64,000 nt of DNA, from contig CM056581.1 in the NCBI GenBank assembly GCA_029721435.1, positions 70,480,712-70,544,711 on the forward strand. The letters are read 5' to 3'. The DNA is from Gymnothorax reevesii. Lineage: Eukaryota; Chordata; Actinopteri; Anguilliformes; Muraenidae. Made by a program: the position numbers and the translations under genes. Below are positions 30,617-45,400 of the stretch, one piece after another. The notes under the pieces are model-generated. The model was not told the DNA's origin and did no database searches. It saw only the letters and a list, made by a program, of their open reading frames with translations. Each line of letters starts with the position of its first letter. Position 1 is the stretch's first letter.

Positions 30617-33440
30617 TCACTCATGTTTGTCACTTTCCCACTGATTTACACACAGAATGAAAATTTTTGACATGCAGAAGTTAAAAAAAAGAAAGTTTTT
30701 AAAAAAGTGTATATCTTCACTTCAGAGACTAATATTCACTTCCAATAGGCCATACAAGCACATTGGAAAAATTGGTGGCATATATGCAGTGCAACAGAGA
30801 TCTGAAGCATTTCCCAGGCCAGATACACGCAGAGATTCACATTCTGAGCTTAAAACCTCAAAGAAGCGTGTTTTCATGAAAGAGCGTATGGAGACAATAT
30901 CAGCGCTCTAGCTCGCTTCCTTAAGAAGATAGCAGCCAATTCACTCCTATTTAGTCATACAGTGAAAATTCACTCATGTTTGTCACTTTCCCACTGATTT
31001 ACACACAGAATGAAAATTTTTGACATGCAGAAGTTAAAAAAAAGAAAGTTTTTAAAAAAGTGTATATCTTCACTTCAGAGACTAATATTCACTTCCAATA
31101 GGCCATAAAAACACATTGGAAAAATGGATGGCATATATGCAGTGCAACAGTGATCTGAAGCATTTCCCAGGCCAGATACACGCAGAGATTCACATTCTGA
31201 GCTTAAAACCTCAAAGTAGCGTGTTTTCATGAAAGAGCGTATGGAGACAATATCAGCGCTCTAGCTCGCTTCCTTAAGAAGATAGCAGCCAATTCACTCC
31301 TATTTAGTCATACAGTGAAAATTCACTCATGTTTGTCACTTTCCCACTGATTTACACACAGAATGAAAATTTTTGACATGCAGAAGTTAAAAAAAAGAAA
31401 GTTTTTAAAAAAGTGTATATCTTCACTTCAGAGACTAATATTCACTTCCAATAGGCCATACAAGCACATTGGAAAAATTGGTGGCATATATGCAGTGCAA
31501 CAGAGATCTGAAGCATTTCCCAGGCCAGATACACGCAGAGATTCACATTCTGAGCTTAAAACCTCAAAGAAGCGTGTTTTCATGAAAGAGCGTATGGAGA
31601 CAATATCAACGCTCTAGCTCGCTTCCTTAAGAAGATAGCAGCCAATTCACTCCTACTTAGTCATACAGTGAAAATTCACTCATGTTTGTCACTTTCCCAC
31701 TGATTTACACACAGAATGAAAATTTTTGACATGCAGAAGTTAAAAAAAAGAAAGTTTTTAAAAAAGTGTATATCTTCACTACAGAGACTCATATTCACTT
31801 CCAATAGGCCATAAAAACACATTGGAAAAATGGATGGCATATATGCAGTGCAACAGTGATCTGAAGCATTTCCCAGGCCAGATACACGCAGAGATTCACA
31901 TTCTGAGCTTAAAACCTCAAAGTAGCGTGTTTTCATGAAAGAGCGTATGGAGACAATATCAGCGCTCTAGCTCGCTTCCTTAAGAAGATAGCAGCCAATT
32001 CACTCCTATTTAGTCATACAGTGAAAATTCACTCATGTTTGTCACTTTCCCACTGATTTACACACAGAATGAAAATTTTTGACATGCAGAAGTTAAAAAA
32101 AAGAAAGTTTTTAAAAAAGTGTATATCTTCACTTCAGAGACTAATATTCACTTCCAATAGGCCATACAAGCACATTGGAAAAATTGGTGGCATATATGCA
32201 GTGCAACAGAGATCTGAAGCATTTCCCAGGCCAGATACACGCAGAGATTCACATTCTGAGCTTAAAACCTCAAAGAAGCGTGTTTTCATGAAAGAGCGTA
32301 TGGAGACAATATCAGCGCTCTAGCTCGCTTCCTTAAGAAGATAGCAGCCAATTCACTCCTATTTAGTCATACAGTGAAAATTCACTCATGTTTGTCACTT
32401 TCCCACTGATTTACACACAGAATGAAAATTTTTGACATGCAGAAGTTAAAAAAAAGAAAGTTTTTAAAAAAGTGTATATCTTCACTTCAGAGACTAATAT
32501 TCACTTCCAATAGGCCATAAAAACACATTGGAAAAATGGATGGCATATATGCAGTGCAACAGTGATCTGAAGCATTTCCCAGGCCAGATACACGCAGAGA
32601 TTCACATTCTGAGCTTAAAACCTCAAAGTAGCGTGTTTTCATGAAAGAGCGTATGGAGACAATATCAGCGCTCTAGCTCGCTTCCTTAAGAAGATAGCAG
32701 CCAATTCACTCCTATTTAGTCATACAGTGAAAATTCACTCATGTTTGTCACTTTCCCACTGATTTACACACAGAATGAAAATTTTTGACATGCAGAAGTT
32801 AAAAAAAAGAAAGTTTTTAAAAAAGTGTATATCTTCACTTCAGAGACTAATATTCACTTCCAATAGGCCATACAAGCACATTGGAAAAATTGGTGGCATA
32901 TATGCAGTGCAACAGAGATCTGAAGCATTTCCCAGGCCAGATACACGCAGAGATTCACATTCTGAGCTTAAAACCTCAAAGAAGCGTGTTTTCATGAAAG
33001 AGCGTATGGAGACAATATCAGCGCTCTAGCTCGCTTCCTTAAGAAGATAGCAGCCAATTCACTCCTATTTAGTCATACAGTGAAAATTCACTCATGTTTG
33101 TCACTTTCCCACTGATTTACACACAGAATGAAAATTTTTGACATGCAGAAGTTAAAAAAAAGAAAGTTTTTAAAAAAGTGTATATCTTCACTACAGAGAC
33201 TCATATTCACTTCCAATAGGCCATAAAAACACATTGGAAAAATGGATGGCATATATGCAGTGCAACAGTGATCTGAAGCATTTCCCAGGCCAGATACACG
33301 CAGAGATTCACATTCTGAGCTTAAAACCTCAAAGTAGCGTGTTTTCATGAAAGAGCGTATGGAGACAATATCAGCGCTCTAGGTCGCTTCCTTAAGAAGA
33401 TAGCAGCCAATTCACTCCTATTTAGTCATACAGTGAAAAT
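30617..33440. repeat. 4-mer higher-order repeat, 1412 bp, two copies
   Basis: Copies are 30617-32028 and 32029-33440. Each is C, C/A mosaic, C, A-t. The mosaics (30970 and 32382) have class C 'cttcagagactaat' then class A 'ccataaaaacac' and 'aaatggatggc'. In the first copy the second C (31323) ends with the 'atatcaacg' and 'cctacttag' markers otherwise seen in the A units at 29911 and 33441, a sign of local exchange. Confidence 0.9.
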
Positions 33441-35206
33441 TCACTCATGTTTGTCACTTTCCCACTGATTTACACACAGAATGAAAATTTTTGACACGCA
33501 GAAGTTAAAAAAAAGAAAGTTTTTAAAAAAGTGTATATCTTCACTACAGAGACTCATATTCACTTCCAATAGGCCATAAAAACACATTGGAAAAATGGAT
33601 GGCATATATGCAGTGCAACAATGATCTGAAGCATTTCCCAGGCCAGATACACGCAGAGATTCACATTCTGAGCTTAAAACCTCAAAGAAGCGTGTTTTCA
33701 TGAAAGAGCGTATGGAGACAATATCAACGCTCTAGCTCGCTTCCTTAAGAAGATAGCAGCCAATTCACTCCTACTTAGTCATACAGTGAAAATTCACTCA
33801 TGTTTGTCACTTTCCCACTGATTTACACACAGAATGAAAATTTTTGACATGCAGAAGTTAAAAAAAAGAAAGTTTTTAAAAAAGTGTATATCTTCACTAC
33901 AGAGACTCATATTCACTTCCAATAGGCCATAAAAACACATTGGAAAAATGGATGGCATATATGCAGTGCAACAGTGATCTGAAGCATTTCCCAGGCCAGA
34001 TACACGCAGAGATTCACATTCTGAGCTTAAAACCTCAAAGTAGCGTGTTTTCATGAAAGAGCGTATGGAGACAATATCAGCGCTCTAGCTCGCTTCCTTA
34101 AGAAGATAGCAGCCAATTCACTCCTATTTAGTCATACAGTGAAAATTCACTCATGTTTGTCACTTTCCCACTGATTTACACACAGAATGAAAATTTTTGA
34201 CATGCAGAAGTTAAAAAAAAGAAAGTTTTTAAAAAAGTGTATATCTTCACTACAGAGACTCATATTCACTTCCAATACGCCAGAAAAACACATTGGAAAA
34301 ATGGATGGCATATATGCAGTGCAACAGTGATCTGAAGCATTTCCCAGGCCAGATACACGCAGAGATTCACATTCTGAGCTTAAAACCTCAAAGTAGCGTG
34401 TTTTCATGAAAGAGCGTATGGAGACAATATCAGCGCTCTAGGTCGCTTCCTTAAGAAGATAGCAGCCAATTCACTCCTATTTAGTCATACAGTGAAAATT
34501 CACTCATGTTTGTCACTTTCCCACTGATTTACACACAGAATGAAAATTTTTGACATGCAGAAGTTAAAAAAAAAGAAAGTTTTTAAAAAAGTGTATATCT
34601 TCACTACAGAGACTCATATTCACTTCCAATAGGCCAGAAAAACACATTGGAAAAATGGATGGCATATATGCAGTGCAACAGTGATCTGAAGCATTTCCCA
34701 GGCCAGATACACGCAGAGATTCACATTCTGAGCTTAAAACCTCAAAGTAGCGTGTTTTCATGAAAGAGCGTATGGAGACAATATCAGCGCTCTAGGTCGC
34801 TTCCTTAAGAAGATAGCAGCCAATTCACTCCTATTTAGTCATACAGTGAAAATTCACTCATGTTTGTCACTTTCCCACTGATTTACACACAGAATGAAAA
34901 TTTTTGACATGCAGAAGTTAAAAAAAAGAAAGTTTTTAAAAAAGTGTATATCTTCACTACAGAGACTCATATTCACTTCCAATAGGCCATAAAAACACAT
35001 TGGAAAAATGGATGGCATATATGCAGTGCAACAGTGATCTGAAGCATTTCCCAGGCCAGATACACGCAGAGATTCACATTCTGAGCTTAAAACCTCAAAG
35101 TAGCGTGTTTTCATGAAAGAGCGTATGGAGACAATATCAGCGCTCTAGCTCGCTTCCTTAAGAAGATAGAAGCCAATTCACTCCTATTTAGTCATACAGT
35201 GAAAAT
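33441..35206. repeat. Five-monomer block leading into cassette copy 1
   Basis: Units: A-a 33441, A-t 33794, A-t with 'caatacgccag' 34147, nine-A unit with 'ccagaaaaac' 34500, A-t 34854. The rare 'caatacgccag' unit recurs at 46159 before cassette copy 2, so this leading block was copied together with the cassette. Confidence 0.82.
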
Positions 35207-38200
35207 TCACTCATGTTTGTCACTTTCCCACTGATTTACACACAGAATGAAAATTTTTGACACGCAGAAGTTAAAAAAAAGAAAGTTTTTAAAAAAGTGT
35301 ATATCGTCACTACAGAGACTCATATTCACTTCCAATAGGCCATAAAAACACATTGGAAAAATGGATGGCATATATGCAGTGCAACAGTGATCTGAAGCAT
35401 TTCCCAGGCCAGATACACGCAGAGATTCACATTCTGAGCTTAAAACCTCAAAGAAGCGTGTTTTCATGAAAGAGCGTATGGAGACAATATCAGCGCTCTA
35501 GCTCGCTTCCTTAAGAAGATAGCAGCCAATTCACTCCTATTTAGTCATACAGTGAAAATTCACTCATGTTTGTCACTTTCCCACTGATTTACACACGGAT
35601 TGAAACTTTTTGACAAGCAGAAGTAAAAAAAAAGAAAGTTTTTAAAAAAGTGTATATCTTCACTACAGAGACTCATATTCACTTCCAATAGGCCATAAAA
35701 ACACATTGGAAAAATGGATGGCATATATGCAGTGCAACAATGATCTGAAGCATTTCCCAGGCCAGATACACGCAGAGATTCACATTCTGAGCTTAAAACC
35801 TCAAAGAAGCGTGTTTTCATGAAAGAGCGTATGGAGACAATATCAGCGCTCTAGCTCGCTTCCTTAAGAAGATAGCAGCCAATTCACTCCTATTTAGTCA
35901 TACAGTGAAAATTCACTCATGTTTGTCACTTTCCCACTGATTTACACACGGATTGAAACTTTTTGACATGCAGAAGTTAAAAAAAAGAAAGTTTTTAAAA
36001 AAGTGTATATCTTCACTACAGAAACTCATATTCACTTCCAATAGGCCATAAAAACACATTGGAAAAATGGATGGCATATATGCAGTGCAACAATGATCTG
36101 AAGCATTTCCCAGGCCAGATACACGCAGAGATTCACATTCTGAGCTTAAAACCTCAAAGAAGCGTGTTTTCATGAAAGAGCGTATGGAGACAATATCAGC
36201 GCTCTAGCTCGCTTCCTTAAGAAGATAGCAGCCAATTCACTCCTATTTAGTCATACAGTGAAAATTCACTCATGTTTGTCACTTTCCCACTGATTTACAC
36301 ACAGAATGAAAATTTTTGACATGCAGAAGTTAAAAAAAAGAAAGTTTTTAAAAAAGTGTATATCTTCACTACAGAGACTCATATTCACTTCCAATAGGCC
36401 ATAAAAACACATTGGAAAAATGGATGGCATATATGCAGTGCAACAGTGATCTGAAGCATTTCCCAGGCCAGATACACGCAGAGATTCACATTCTGAGCTT
36501 AAAACCTCAAAGTAGCGTGTTTTCATGAAAGAGCGTATGGAGACAATATCAGCGCTCTAGGTCGCTTCCTTAAGAAGATAGCAGCCAATTCACTCCTATT
36601 TAGTCATACAGTGAAAATTCACTCATGTTTGTCACTTTCCCACTGATTTACACACAGAATGAAAATTTTTGACATGCAGAAGTTAAAAAAAAGAAAGTTT
36701 TTAAAAAAGTGTATATCTTCACTACAGAGACTCATATTCACTTCCAATAGGCCATAAAAACACATTGGAAAAATGGATGGCATATATGCAATGCAACATT
36801 GATCTGAAGCATTTCCCAGGCCAGATACACGCAGAGATTCACATTCTGAGCTTAAAACCTCAAAGTAGCGTGTTTTCATGAAAGAGCGTATGGAGACAAT
36901 ATCAGCGCTCTAGGTCGCTTCCTTAAGAAGATAGCAGCCAATTCACTCCTATTTAGTCATACAGTGAAAATTCACTCATGTTTGTCACTTTCCCACTGAT
37001 TTACACACAGAATGAAAATTTTTGACATGCAGAAGTTAAAAAAAAGAAAGTTTTTAAAAAAGTGTATATCTTCACTACAGAGACTCATATTCACTTCCAA
37101 TAGGCCATAAAAACACATTGGAAAAATGGATGGCATATATGCAGTGCAACAGTGATCTGAAGCATTTCCCAGGCCAGATACACGCAGAGATTCACATTCT
37201 GAGCCTAAAACCTCAAAGTAGCGTGTTTTCATGAAAGAGCGTATGGAGACAATATCAGCGCTCTAGGTCGCTTCCTTAAGAAGATAGCAGCCAATTCACT
37301 CCTATTTAGTCATACAGTGAAAATTCACTCATGTTTGTCACTTTCCCACTGATTTACACACAGAATGAAAATTTTTGACATGCAGAAGTTAAAAAAAAGA
37401 AAGTTTTTAAAAAAGTGTATATCTTCACTACAGAGACTCATATTCACTTCCAATAGGCCATACAAGCAAATTGGACAAATTGCTGCCATATATGCAGTGC
37501 ACAGTGATCTGAAGCATTTCCCAGCCCAGATACACGAACAGATTCACATTCTGAGATTAAAACCGAGAAGAAGCGTGTTTTCATGAAAGAGCGTATGGAG
37601 ACAATATCAGCGCTCTAGCTCGCTTCCTTAAGAAGATAGCAGCCAATTCACTCCTATTTAGTCATACAGTGAAAATTCACTCATGTTTGTCACTTTCCCA
37701 CTGATTTACACACAGAATGAAAATTTTTGACATGCAGAAGTTAAAAAAAAGAAAGTTTTTAAAAAAGTGTATATCTTCACTACAGAGACTCATATTCACT
37801 TCCAATAGGCCATAAAAACACATTGGAAAAATGGATGGCATATATGCAGTGCAACAGTGATCTGAAGCATTTCCCAGGCCAGATACACGCAGAGATTCAC
37901 ATTCTGAGCTTAAAACCTCAAAGAAGCGTGTTTTCATGAAAGAGCGTATGGAGACAATATCAGCGCTCTAGCTCGCTTCCTAAAGAAGATAGCAGCCAAT
38001 TCACTCCTATTTAGTCATACAGTGAAAATTCACTCATGTTTGTCACTTTCCCACTGATTTACACACGGATTGAAACTTTTTGACAAGCAGAAGTAAAAAA
38101 AAAGAAAGTTTTTAAAAAAGTGCATATCTTCACTTCAGAGACTCATATTCACTTCCAATAGGCCATACAAGCACATTGGAAAAATTGGTGGCATATATGC

Positions 38201-39441
38201 AGTGCAACAGAGATCTGAAGCATTTCCCAGGCCAGATACACGCAGAGATTCACATTCTGAGCTTAAAACCTCAAAGAAGCGTGTTTTCATGAAAGAGCGT
38301 ATGGAGACAATATCAGCGCTCTAGCTCGCTTCCCTAAGAAGATAGCAGCCAATTCACTCCTATTTAGTCATACAGTGAAAATTCACTCATGTTTGTCACT
38401 TTCCCACTGATTTACACACAGAATGAAAATTTTTGACATGCAGAAGTTAAAAAAAAGAAAGTTTTTAAAAAAGTGTATATCTTCACTACAGAGACTCATA
38501 TTCACTTCCAATAGGCCATAAAAACACATTGGAAAAATGGATGGCATATATGCAGTGCCACAGTGATCTGAAGCATTTCCCAGGCCAGATACACGCAGAG
38601 ATTCACATTCTGAGCTTAAAACCTCAAAGAAGCGTGTTTTCATGAAAGAGCGTATGGAGACAATATCAGCGCTCTAGCTCGCTTCCTGAAGAAGATAGAA
38701 GCCAATTCACTCCTATTTAGTCATACAGTGAAAATTCACTCATGTTTGTCACTTTCCCACTGATTTACACACAGAATGAAAATTTTTGACATGCAGAAGT
38801 TAAAAAAAAGAAAGTTTTTAAAAAAGTGTATATCTTCACTACAGAGACTCATATTCACTTCCAATAGGCCATAAAAACACATTGGAAAAATGGATGGCAT
38901 ATATGCAGTGCAACAGTGATCTGAAGCATTTCCCAGGCCAGATACACGCAGAGATTCACATTCTGAGCTTAAAACCTCAAAGAAGCGTGTTTTCATGAAA
39001 GAGCGTATGGAGACAATATCAGCGCTCTAGCTCGCTTCCTTAAGAAGATAGAAGCCAATTCACTCCTATTTAGTCATACAGTGAAAATTCACTCATGTTT
39101 GTCACTTTCCCACTGATTTACACACAGAATGAAAATTTTTGACATGCAGAAGTTAAAAAAAAGAAAGTTTTTAAAAAAGTGTATATCTTCACTACAGAGA
39201 CTCATATTCACTTCCAATAGGCCATAAAAACACATTGGAAAAATGGATGGCATATATGCAGTGCAACAGTGATCTGAAGCATTTCCCAGGCCAGATACAC
39301 GCAGAGATTCACATTCTGAGCTTAAAACCTCAAAGAAGCGTGTTTTCATGAAAGAGCGTATGGAGACAATATCAGCGCTCTAGCTCGCTTCCTTAAGAAG
39401 ATAGCAGCCAATTCACTCCTATTTAGTCATACAGTGAAAAT
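35207..39441. repeat. 12-unit cassette, copy 1 (4235 bp)
   Basis: Ordered units: A-a with 'gacacgcag'; B-start/A; 'cggattgaaac' A with 'cagaaactcat'; A-t; A-t with 'gcaatgcaacattg'; A-t with 'gagcctaaaacc'; A/B mosaic with 'ctgagattaaaaccgag'; A-a; B/C mosaic; A-a with 'gtgccacag'; A-a; A-a. It keeps the states 'gagcgtatgg', 'attcactcc' and 'acagtgatctg' where later copies have changed, so it looks closest to the ancestral cassette. Private change: 'atatcgtcac' near 35305. Confidence 0.9.
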
Positions 39442-42400
39442 TCACTCATGTTTGTCACTTTCCCACTGATTTACACACGGATTGAAACTTTTTGACAAGC
39501 AGAAGTAAAAAAAAAAGAAAGTTTTTAAAAAAGTGCATATCTTCACTTCAGAGACTCATATTCACTTCCAATAGGCCATACAAGCAAATTGGACAAATTG
39601 CTGCCATATATGCAGTGCACAGTGATCTGAAGCATTTCCCAGCCCAGATACACGAACAGATTCACTTTCTGAGCTTAAAACCTAGAAGAAGCGTGTTTTC
39701 ATGAAAGAGCGTATGGAGACAATATCAGCGCTCTAGCTCGCTTCCTTAAGAAGATAGCAGCCAATTCACTCCTATTTAGTCATACAGTGAAAATTCACTC
39801 ATGTTTGTCACTTTCCCACTGATTTACACACAGAATGAAAATTTTTGACATGCAGAAGTTAAAAAAAAGAAAGTTTTTAAAAAAGTGTATATCTTCACTT
39901 CAGAGACTAATATTCACTTCCAATAGGCCATACAAGCACATTGGAAAAATTGGTGGCATATATGCAGTGCAACAGAGATCTGAAGCATTTCCCAGGCCAG
40001 ATACATGCAGAGATTCACATTCTGACCTTAAAACCTCAAAGAAGCGTGTTTTCATGAAAGAGCGTATGGAGACAATATCAGCGCTCTAGCTCGCTTCCTA
40101 AAGAAGATAGAAGCCAATTCACTCCTATTTAGTCATACAGTGAAAATTCACTCATGTTTGTCACTTTCCCACTGATTTACACACAGAATGAAAATTTTTG
40201 ACATGCAGAAGTTAAAAAAAAAAGAAAGTTTTTAAAAAAAGTGTATATCTTCACTACAGAGACTCATATTCACTTCCAATAGGCCATAAAAACACATTGG
40301 AAAAATGGATGGCATATATGCAGTGCAACAGTGATCTGAAGCATTTCCCAGGCCAGATACACGCAGAGATTCACATTCTGAGCTTAAAACCTCAAAGAAG
40401 CGTGTTTTCATGAAAGAGCGTATGGAGACAATATCAGCGCTCTAGCTCGCTTCCTAAAGAAGATAGAAGCCAATTCACTCCTATTTAGTCATACAGTGAA
40501 AATTCACTCATGTTTGTCACTTTCCCACTGATTTACACACAGAATGAAAATTTTTGACATGCAGAAGTTAAAAAAAAGAAAGTTTTTAAAAAAGTGTATA
40601 TCTTCACTACAGAGACTCATATTCACTTCCAATAGGCCATAAAAACACATTGGAAAAATGGATGGCATATATGCAGTGCAACAGTGATCTGAAGCATTTC
40701 CCAGGCCAGATACACGCAGAGATTCACATTCTGAGCTTAAAACCTCAAAGAAGCGTGTTTTCATGAAAGAGCGTATGGAGACAATATCAGCGCTCTAGCT
40801 CGCTTCCTTAAGAAGATAGCAGCCAATTCACTCCTATTTAGTCATACAGTGAAAATTCACTCATGTTTGTCACTTTCCCACTGATTTACACACAGAATGA
40901 AAATTTTTGACATGCAGAAGTTAAAAAAAAGAAAGTTTTTAAAAAAGTGTATATCTTCACTACAGAGACTCATATTCACTTCCAATAGGCCATAAAAACA
41001 CATTGGAAAAATGGATGGCATATATGCAGTGCAACAGTGATCTGAAGCATTTCCCAGGCCAGATACACGCAGAGATTCACATTCTGAGCTTAAAACCTCA
41101 AAGTAGCGTGTTTTCATGAAAGAGCGTATGGAGACAATATCAGCGCTCTAGCTCGCTTCCTTAAGAAGATAGCAGCCAATTCACTCCTATTTAGTCATAC
41201 AGTGAAAATTCACTCATGTTTGTCACTTTCCCACTGATTTACACACGGATTGAAACTTTTTGACAAGCAGAAGTAAAAAAAAAAGAAAGTTTTTAAAAAA
41301 GTGCATATCTTCACTTCAGAGACTCATATTCACTTCCAATAGGCCATACAAGCAAATTGGACAAATTGCTGCCATATATGCAGTGCACAGTGATCTGAAG
41401 CATTTCCCAGCCCAGATACACGAACAGATTCACTTTCTGAGCTTAAAACCTAGAAGAAGCGTGTTTTCATGAAAGAGCGTATGGAGACAATATCAGCGCT
41501 CTAGCTCGCTTCCTTAAGAAGATAGCAGCCAATTCACTCCTATTTAGTCATACAGTGAAAATTCACTCATGTTTGTCACTTTCCCACTGATTTACACACA
41601 GAATGAAAATTTTTGACATGCAGAAGTTAAAAAAAAGAAAGTTTTTAAAAAAGTGTATATCTTCACTTCAGAGACTAATATTCACTTCCAATAGGCCATA
41701 CAAGCACATTGGAAAAATTGGTGGCATATATGCAGTGCAACAGAGATCTGAAGCATTTCCCAGGCCAGATACACGCAGAGATTCACATTCTGACCTTAAA
41801 ACCTCAAAGAAGCGTGTTTTCATGAAAGAGCGTATGGAGACAATATCAGCGCTCTAGCTCGCTTCCTAAAGAAGATAGAAGCCAATTCACTCCTATTTAG
41901 TCATACAGTGAAAATTCACTCATGTTTGTCACTTTCCCACTGATTTACACACAGAATGAAAATTTTTGACATGCAGAAGTTAAAAAAAAAAGAAAGTTTT
42001 TAAAAAAGTGTATATCTTCACTACAGAGACTCATATTCACTTCCAATAGGCCATAAAAACACATTGGAAAAATGGATGGCATATATGCAGTGCAACAGTG
42101 ATCTGAAGCATTTCCCAGGCCAGATACACGCAGAGATTCACATTCTGAGCTTAAAACCTCAAAGAAGCGTGTTTTCATGAAAGAGCGTATGGAGACAATA
42201 TCAGCGCTCTAGCTCGCTTCCTTAAGAAGATAGAAGCCAATTCACTCCTATTTAGTCATACAGTGAAAATTCACTCATGTTTGTCACTTTCCCACTGATT
42301 TACACACAGAATGAAAATTTTTGACATGCAGAAGTTAAAAAAAAGAAAGTTTTTAAAAAAGTGTATATCTTCACTACAGAGACTCATATTCACTTCCAAT

Positions 42401-45400
42401 AGGCCATAAAAACACATTGGAAAAATGGATGGCATATATGCAGTGCAACAGTGATCTGAAGCATTTCCCAGGCCAGATACACGCAGAGATTCACATTCTG
42501 AGCTTAAAACCTCAAAGAAGCGTGTTTTCATGAAAGAGCGTATGGAGACAATATCAGCGCTCTAGCTCGCTTCCTTAAGAAGATAGCAGCCAATTCACTC
42601 CTATTTAGTCATACAGTGAAAATTCACTCATGTTTGTCACTTTCCCACTGATTTACACACGGATTGAAACTTTTTGACAAGCAGAAGTAAAAAAAAAAGA
42701 AAGTTTTTAAAAAAGTGCATATCTTCACTTCAGAGACTCATATTCACTTCCAATAGGCCATACAAGCAAATTGGACAAATTGCTGCCATATATGCAGTGC
42801 ACAGTGATCTGAAGCATTTCCCAGCCCAGATACACGAACAGATTCACTTTCTGAGCTTAAAACCTAGAAGAAGCGTGTTTTCATGAAAGAGCGTATGGAG
42901 ACAATATCAGCGCTCTAGCTCGCTTCCTTAAGAAGATAGCAGCCAATTCACTCCTATTTAGTCATACAGTGAAAATTCACTCATGTTTGTCACTTTCCCA
43001 CTGATTTACACACAGAATGAAAATTTTTGACATGCAGAAGTTAAAAAAAAGAAAGTTTTTAAAAAAGTGTATATCTTCACTTCAGAGACTAATATTCACT
43101 TCCAATAGGCCATACAAGCACATTGGAAAAATTGGTGGCATATATGCAGTGCAACAGAGATCTGAAGCATTTCCCAGGCCAGATACATGCAGAGATTCAC
43201 ATTCTGACCTTAAAACCTCAAAGAAGCGTGTTTTCATGAAAGAGCGTATGGAGACAATATCAGCGCTCTAGCTCGCTTCCTAAAGAAGATAGAAGCCAAT
43301 TCACTCCTATTTAGTCATACAGTGAAAATTCACTCATGTTTGTCACTTTCCCACTGATTTACACACAGAATGAAAATTTTTGACATGCAGAAGTTAAAAA
43401 AAAAAGAAAGTTTTTAAAAAAAGTGTATATCTTCACTACAGAGACTCATATTCACTTCCAATAGGCCATAAAAACACATTGGAAAAATGGATGGCATATA
43501 TGCAGTGCAACAGTGATCTGAAGCATTTCCCAGGCCAGATACACGCAGAGATTCACATTCTGAGCTTAAAACCTCAAAGAAGCGTGTTTTCATGAAAGAG
43601 CGTATGGAGACAATATCAGCGCTCTAGCTCGCTTCCTAAAGAAGATAGAAGCCAATTCACTCCTATTTAGTCATACAGTGAAAATTCACTCATGTTTGTC
43701 ACTTTCCCACTGATTTACACACAGAATGAAAATTTTTGACATGCAGAAGTTAAAAAAAAGAAAGTTTTTAAAAAAGTGTATATCTTCACTACAGAGACTC
43801 ATATTCACTTCCAATAGGCCATAAAAACACATTGGAAAAATGGATGGCATATATGCAGTGCAACAGTGATCTGAAGCATTTCCCAGGCCAGATACACGCA
43901 GAGATTCACATTCTGAGCTTAAAACCTCAAAGAAGCGTGTTTTCATGAAAGAGCGTATGGAGACAATATCAGCGCTCTAGCTCGCTTCCTTAAGAAGATA
44001 GCAGCCAATTCACTCCTATTTAGTCATACAGTGAAAATTCACTCATGTTTGTCACTTTCCCACTGATTTACACACAGAATGAAAATTTTTGACATGCAGA
44101 AGTTAAAAAAAAGAAAGTTTTTAAAAAAGTGTATATCTTCACTACAGAGACTCATATTCACTTCCAATAGGCCATAAAAACACATTGGAAAAATGGATGG
44201 CATATATGCAGTGCAACAGTGATCTGAAGCATTTCCCAGGCCAGATACACGCAGAGATTCACATTCTGAGCTTAAAACCTCAAAGTAGCGTGTTTTCATG
44301 AAAGAGCGTATGGAGACAATATCAGCGCTCTAGCTCGCTTCCTTAAGAAGATAGCAGCCAATTCACTCCTATTTAGTCATACAGTGAAAATTCACTCATG
44401 TTTGTCACTTTCCCACTGATTTACACACGGATTGAAACTTTTTGACAAGCAGAAGTAAAAAAAAAAGAAAGTTTTTAAAAAAGTGCATATCTTCACTTCA
44501 GAGACTCATATTCACTTCCAATAGGCCATACAAGCAAATTGGACAAATTGCTGCCATATATGCAGTGCACAGTGATCTGAAGCATTTCCCAGCCCAGATA
44601 CACGAACAGATTCACTTTCTGAGCTTAAAACCTAGAAGAAGCGTGTTTTCATGAAAGAGCGTATGGAGACAATATCAGCGCTCTAGCTCGCTTCCTTAAG
44701 AAGATAGCAGCCAATTCACTCCTATTTAGTCATACAGTGAAAATTCACTCATGTTTGTCACTTTCCCACTGATTTACACACAGAATGAAAATTTTTGACA
44801 TGCAGAAGTTAAAAAAAAGAAAGTTTTTAAAAAAGTGTATATCTTCACTTCAGAGACTAATATTCACTTCCAATAGGCCATACAAGCACATTGGAAAAAT
44901 TGGTGGCATATATGCAGTGCAACAGAGATCTGAAGCATTTCCCAGGCCAGATACACGCAGAGATTCACATTCTGACCTTAAAACCTCAAAGAAGCGTGTT
45001 TTCATGAAAGAGCGTATGGAGACAATATCAGCGCTCTAGCTCGCTTCCTAAAGAAGATAGAAGCCAATTCACTCCTATTTAGTCATACAGTGAAAATTCA
45101 CTCATGTTTGTCACTTTCCCACTGATTTACACACAGAATGAAAATTTTTGACATGCAGAAGTTAAAAAAAAAAGAAAGTTTTTAAAAAAGTGTATATCTT
45201 CACTACAGAGACTCATATTCACTTCCAATAGGCCATAAAAACACATTGGAAAAATGGATGGCATATATGCAGTGCAACAGTGATCTGAAGCATTTCCCAG
45301 GCCAGATACACGCAGAGATTCACATTCTGAGCTTAAAACCTCAAAGAAGCGTGTTTTCATGAAAGAGCGTATGGAGACAATATCAGCGCTCTAGCTCGCT

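Noticed and set aside
2709..45039. 84-residue plus-strand frames in class C monomers and 70-73-residue frames in B or mosaic monomers
   Set aside because: Same reasoning: opposite-strand frames over the same repeat, Lys-rich because of the A runs, absent or shifted in neighbouring monomers, with no recognisable protein family.
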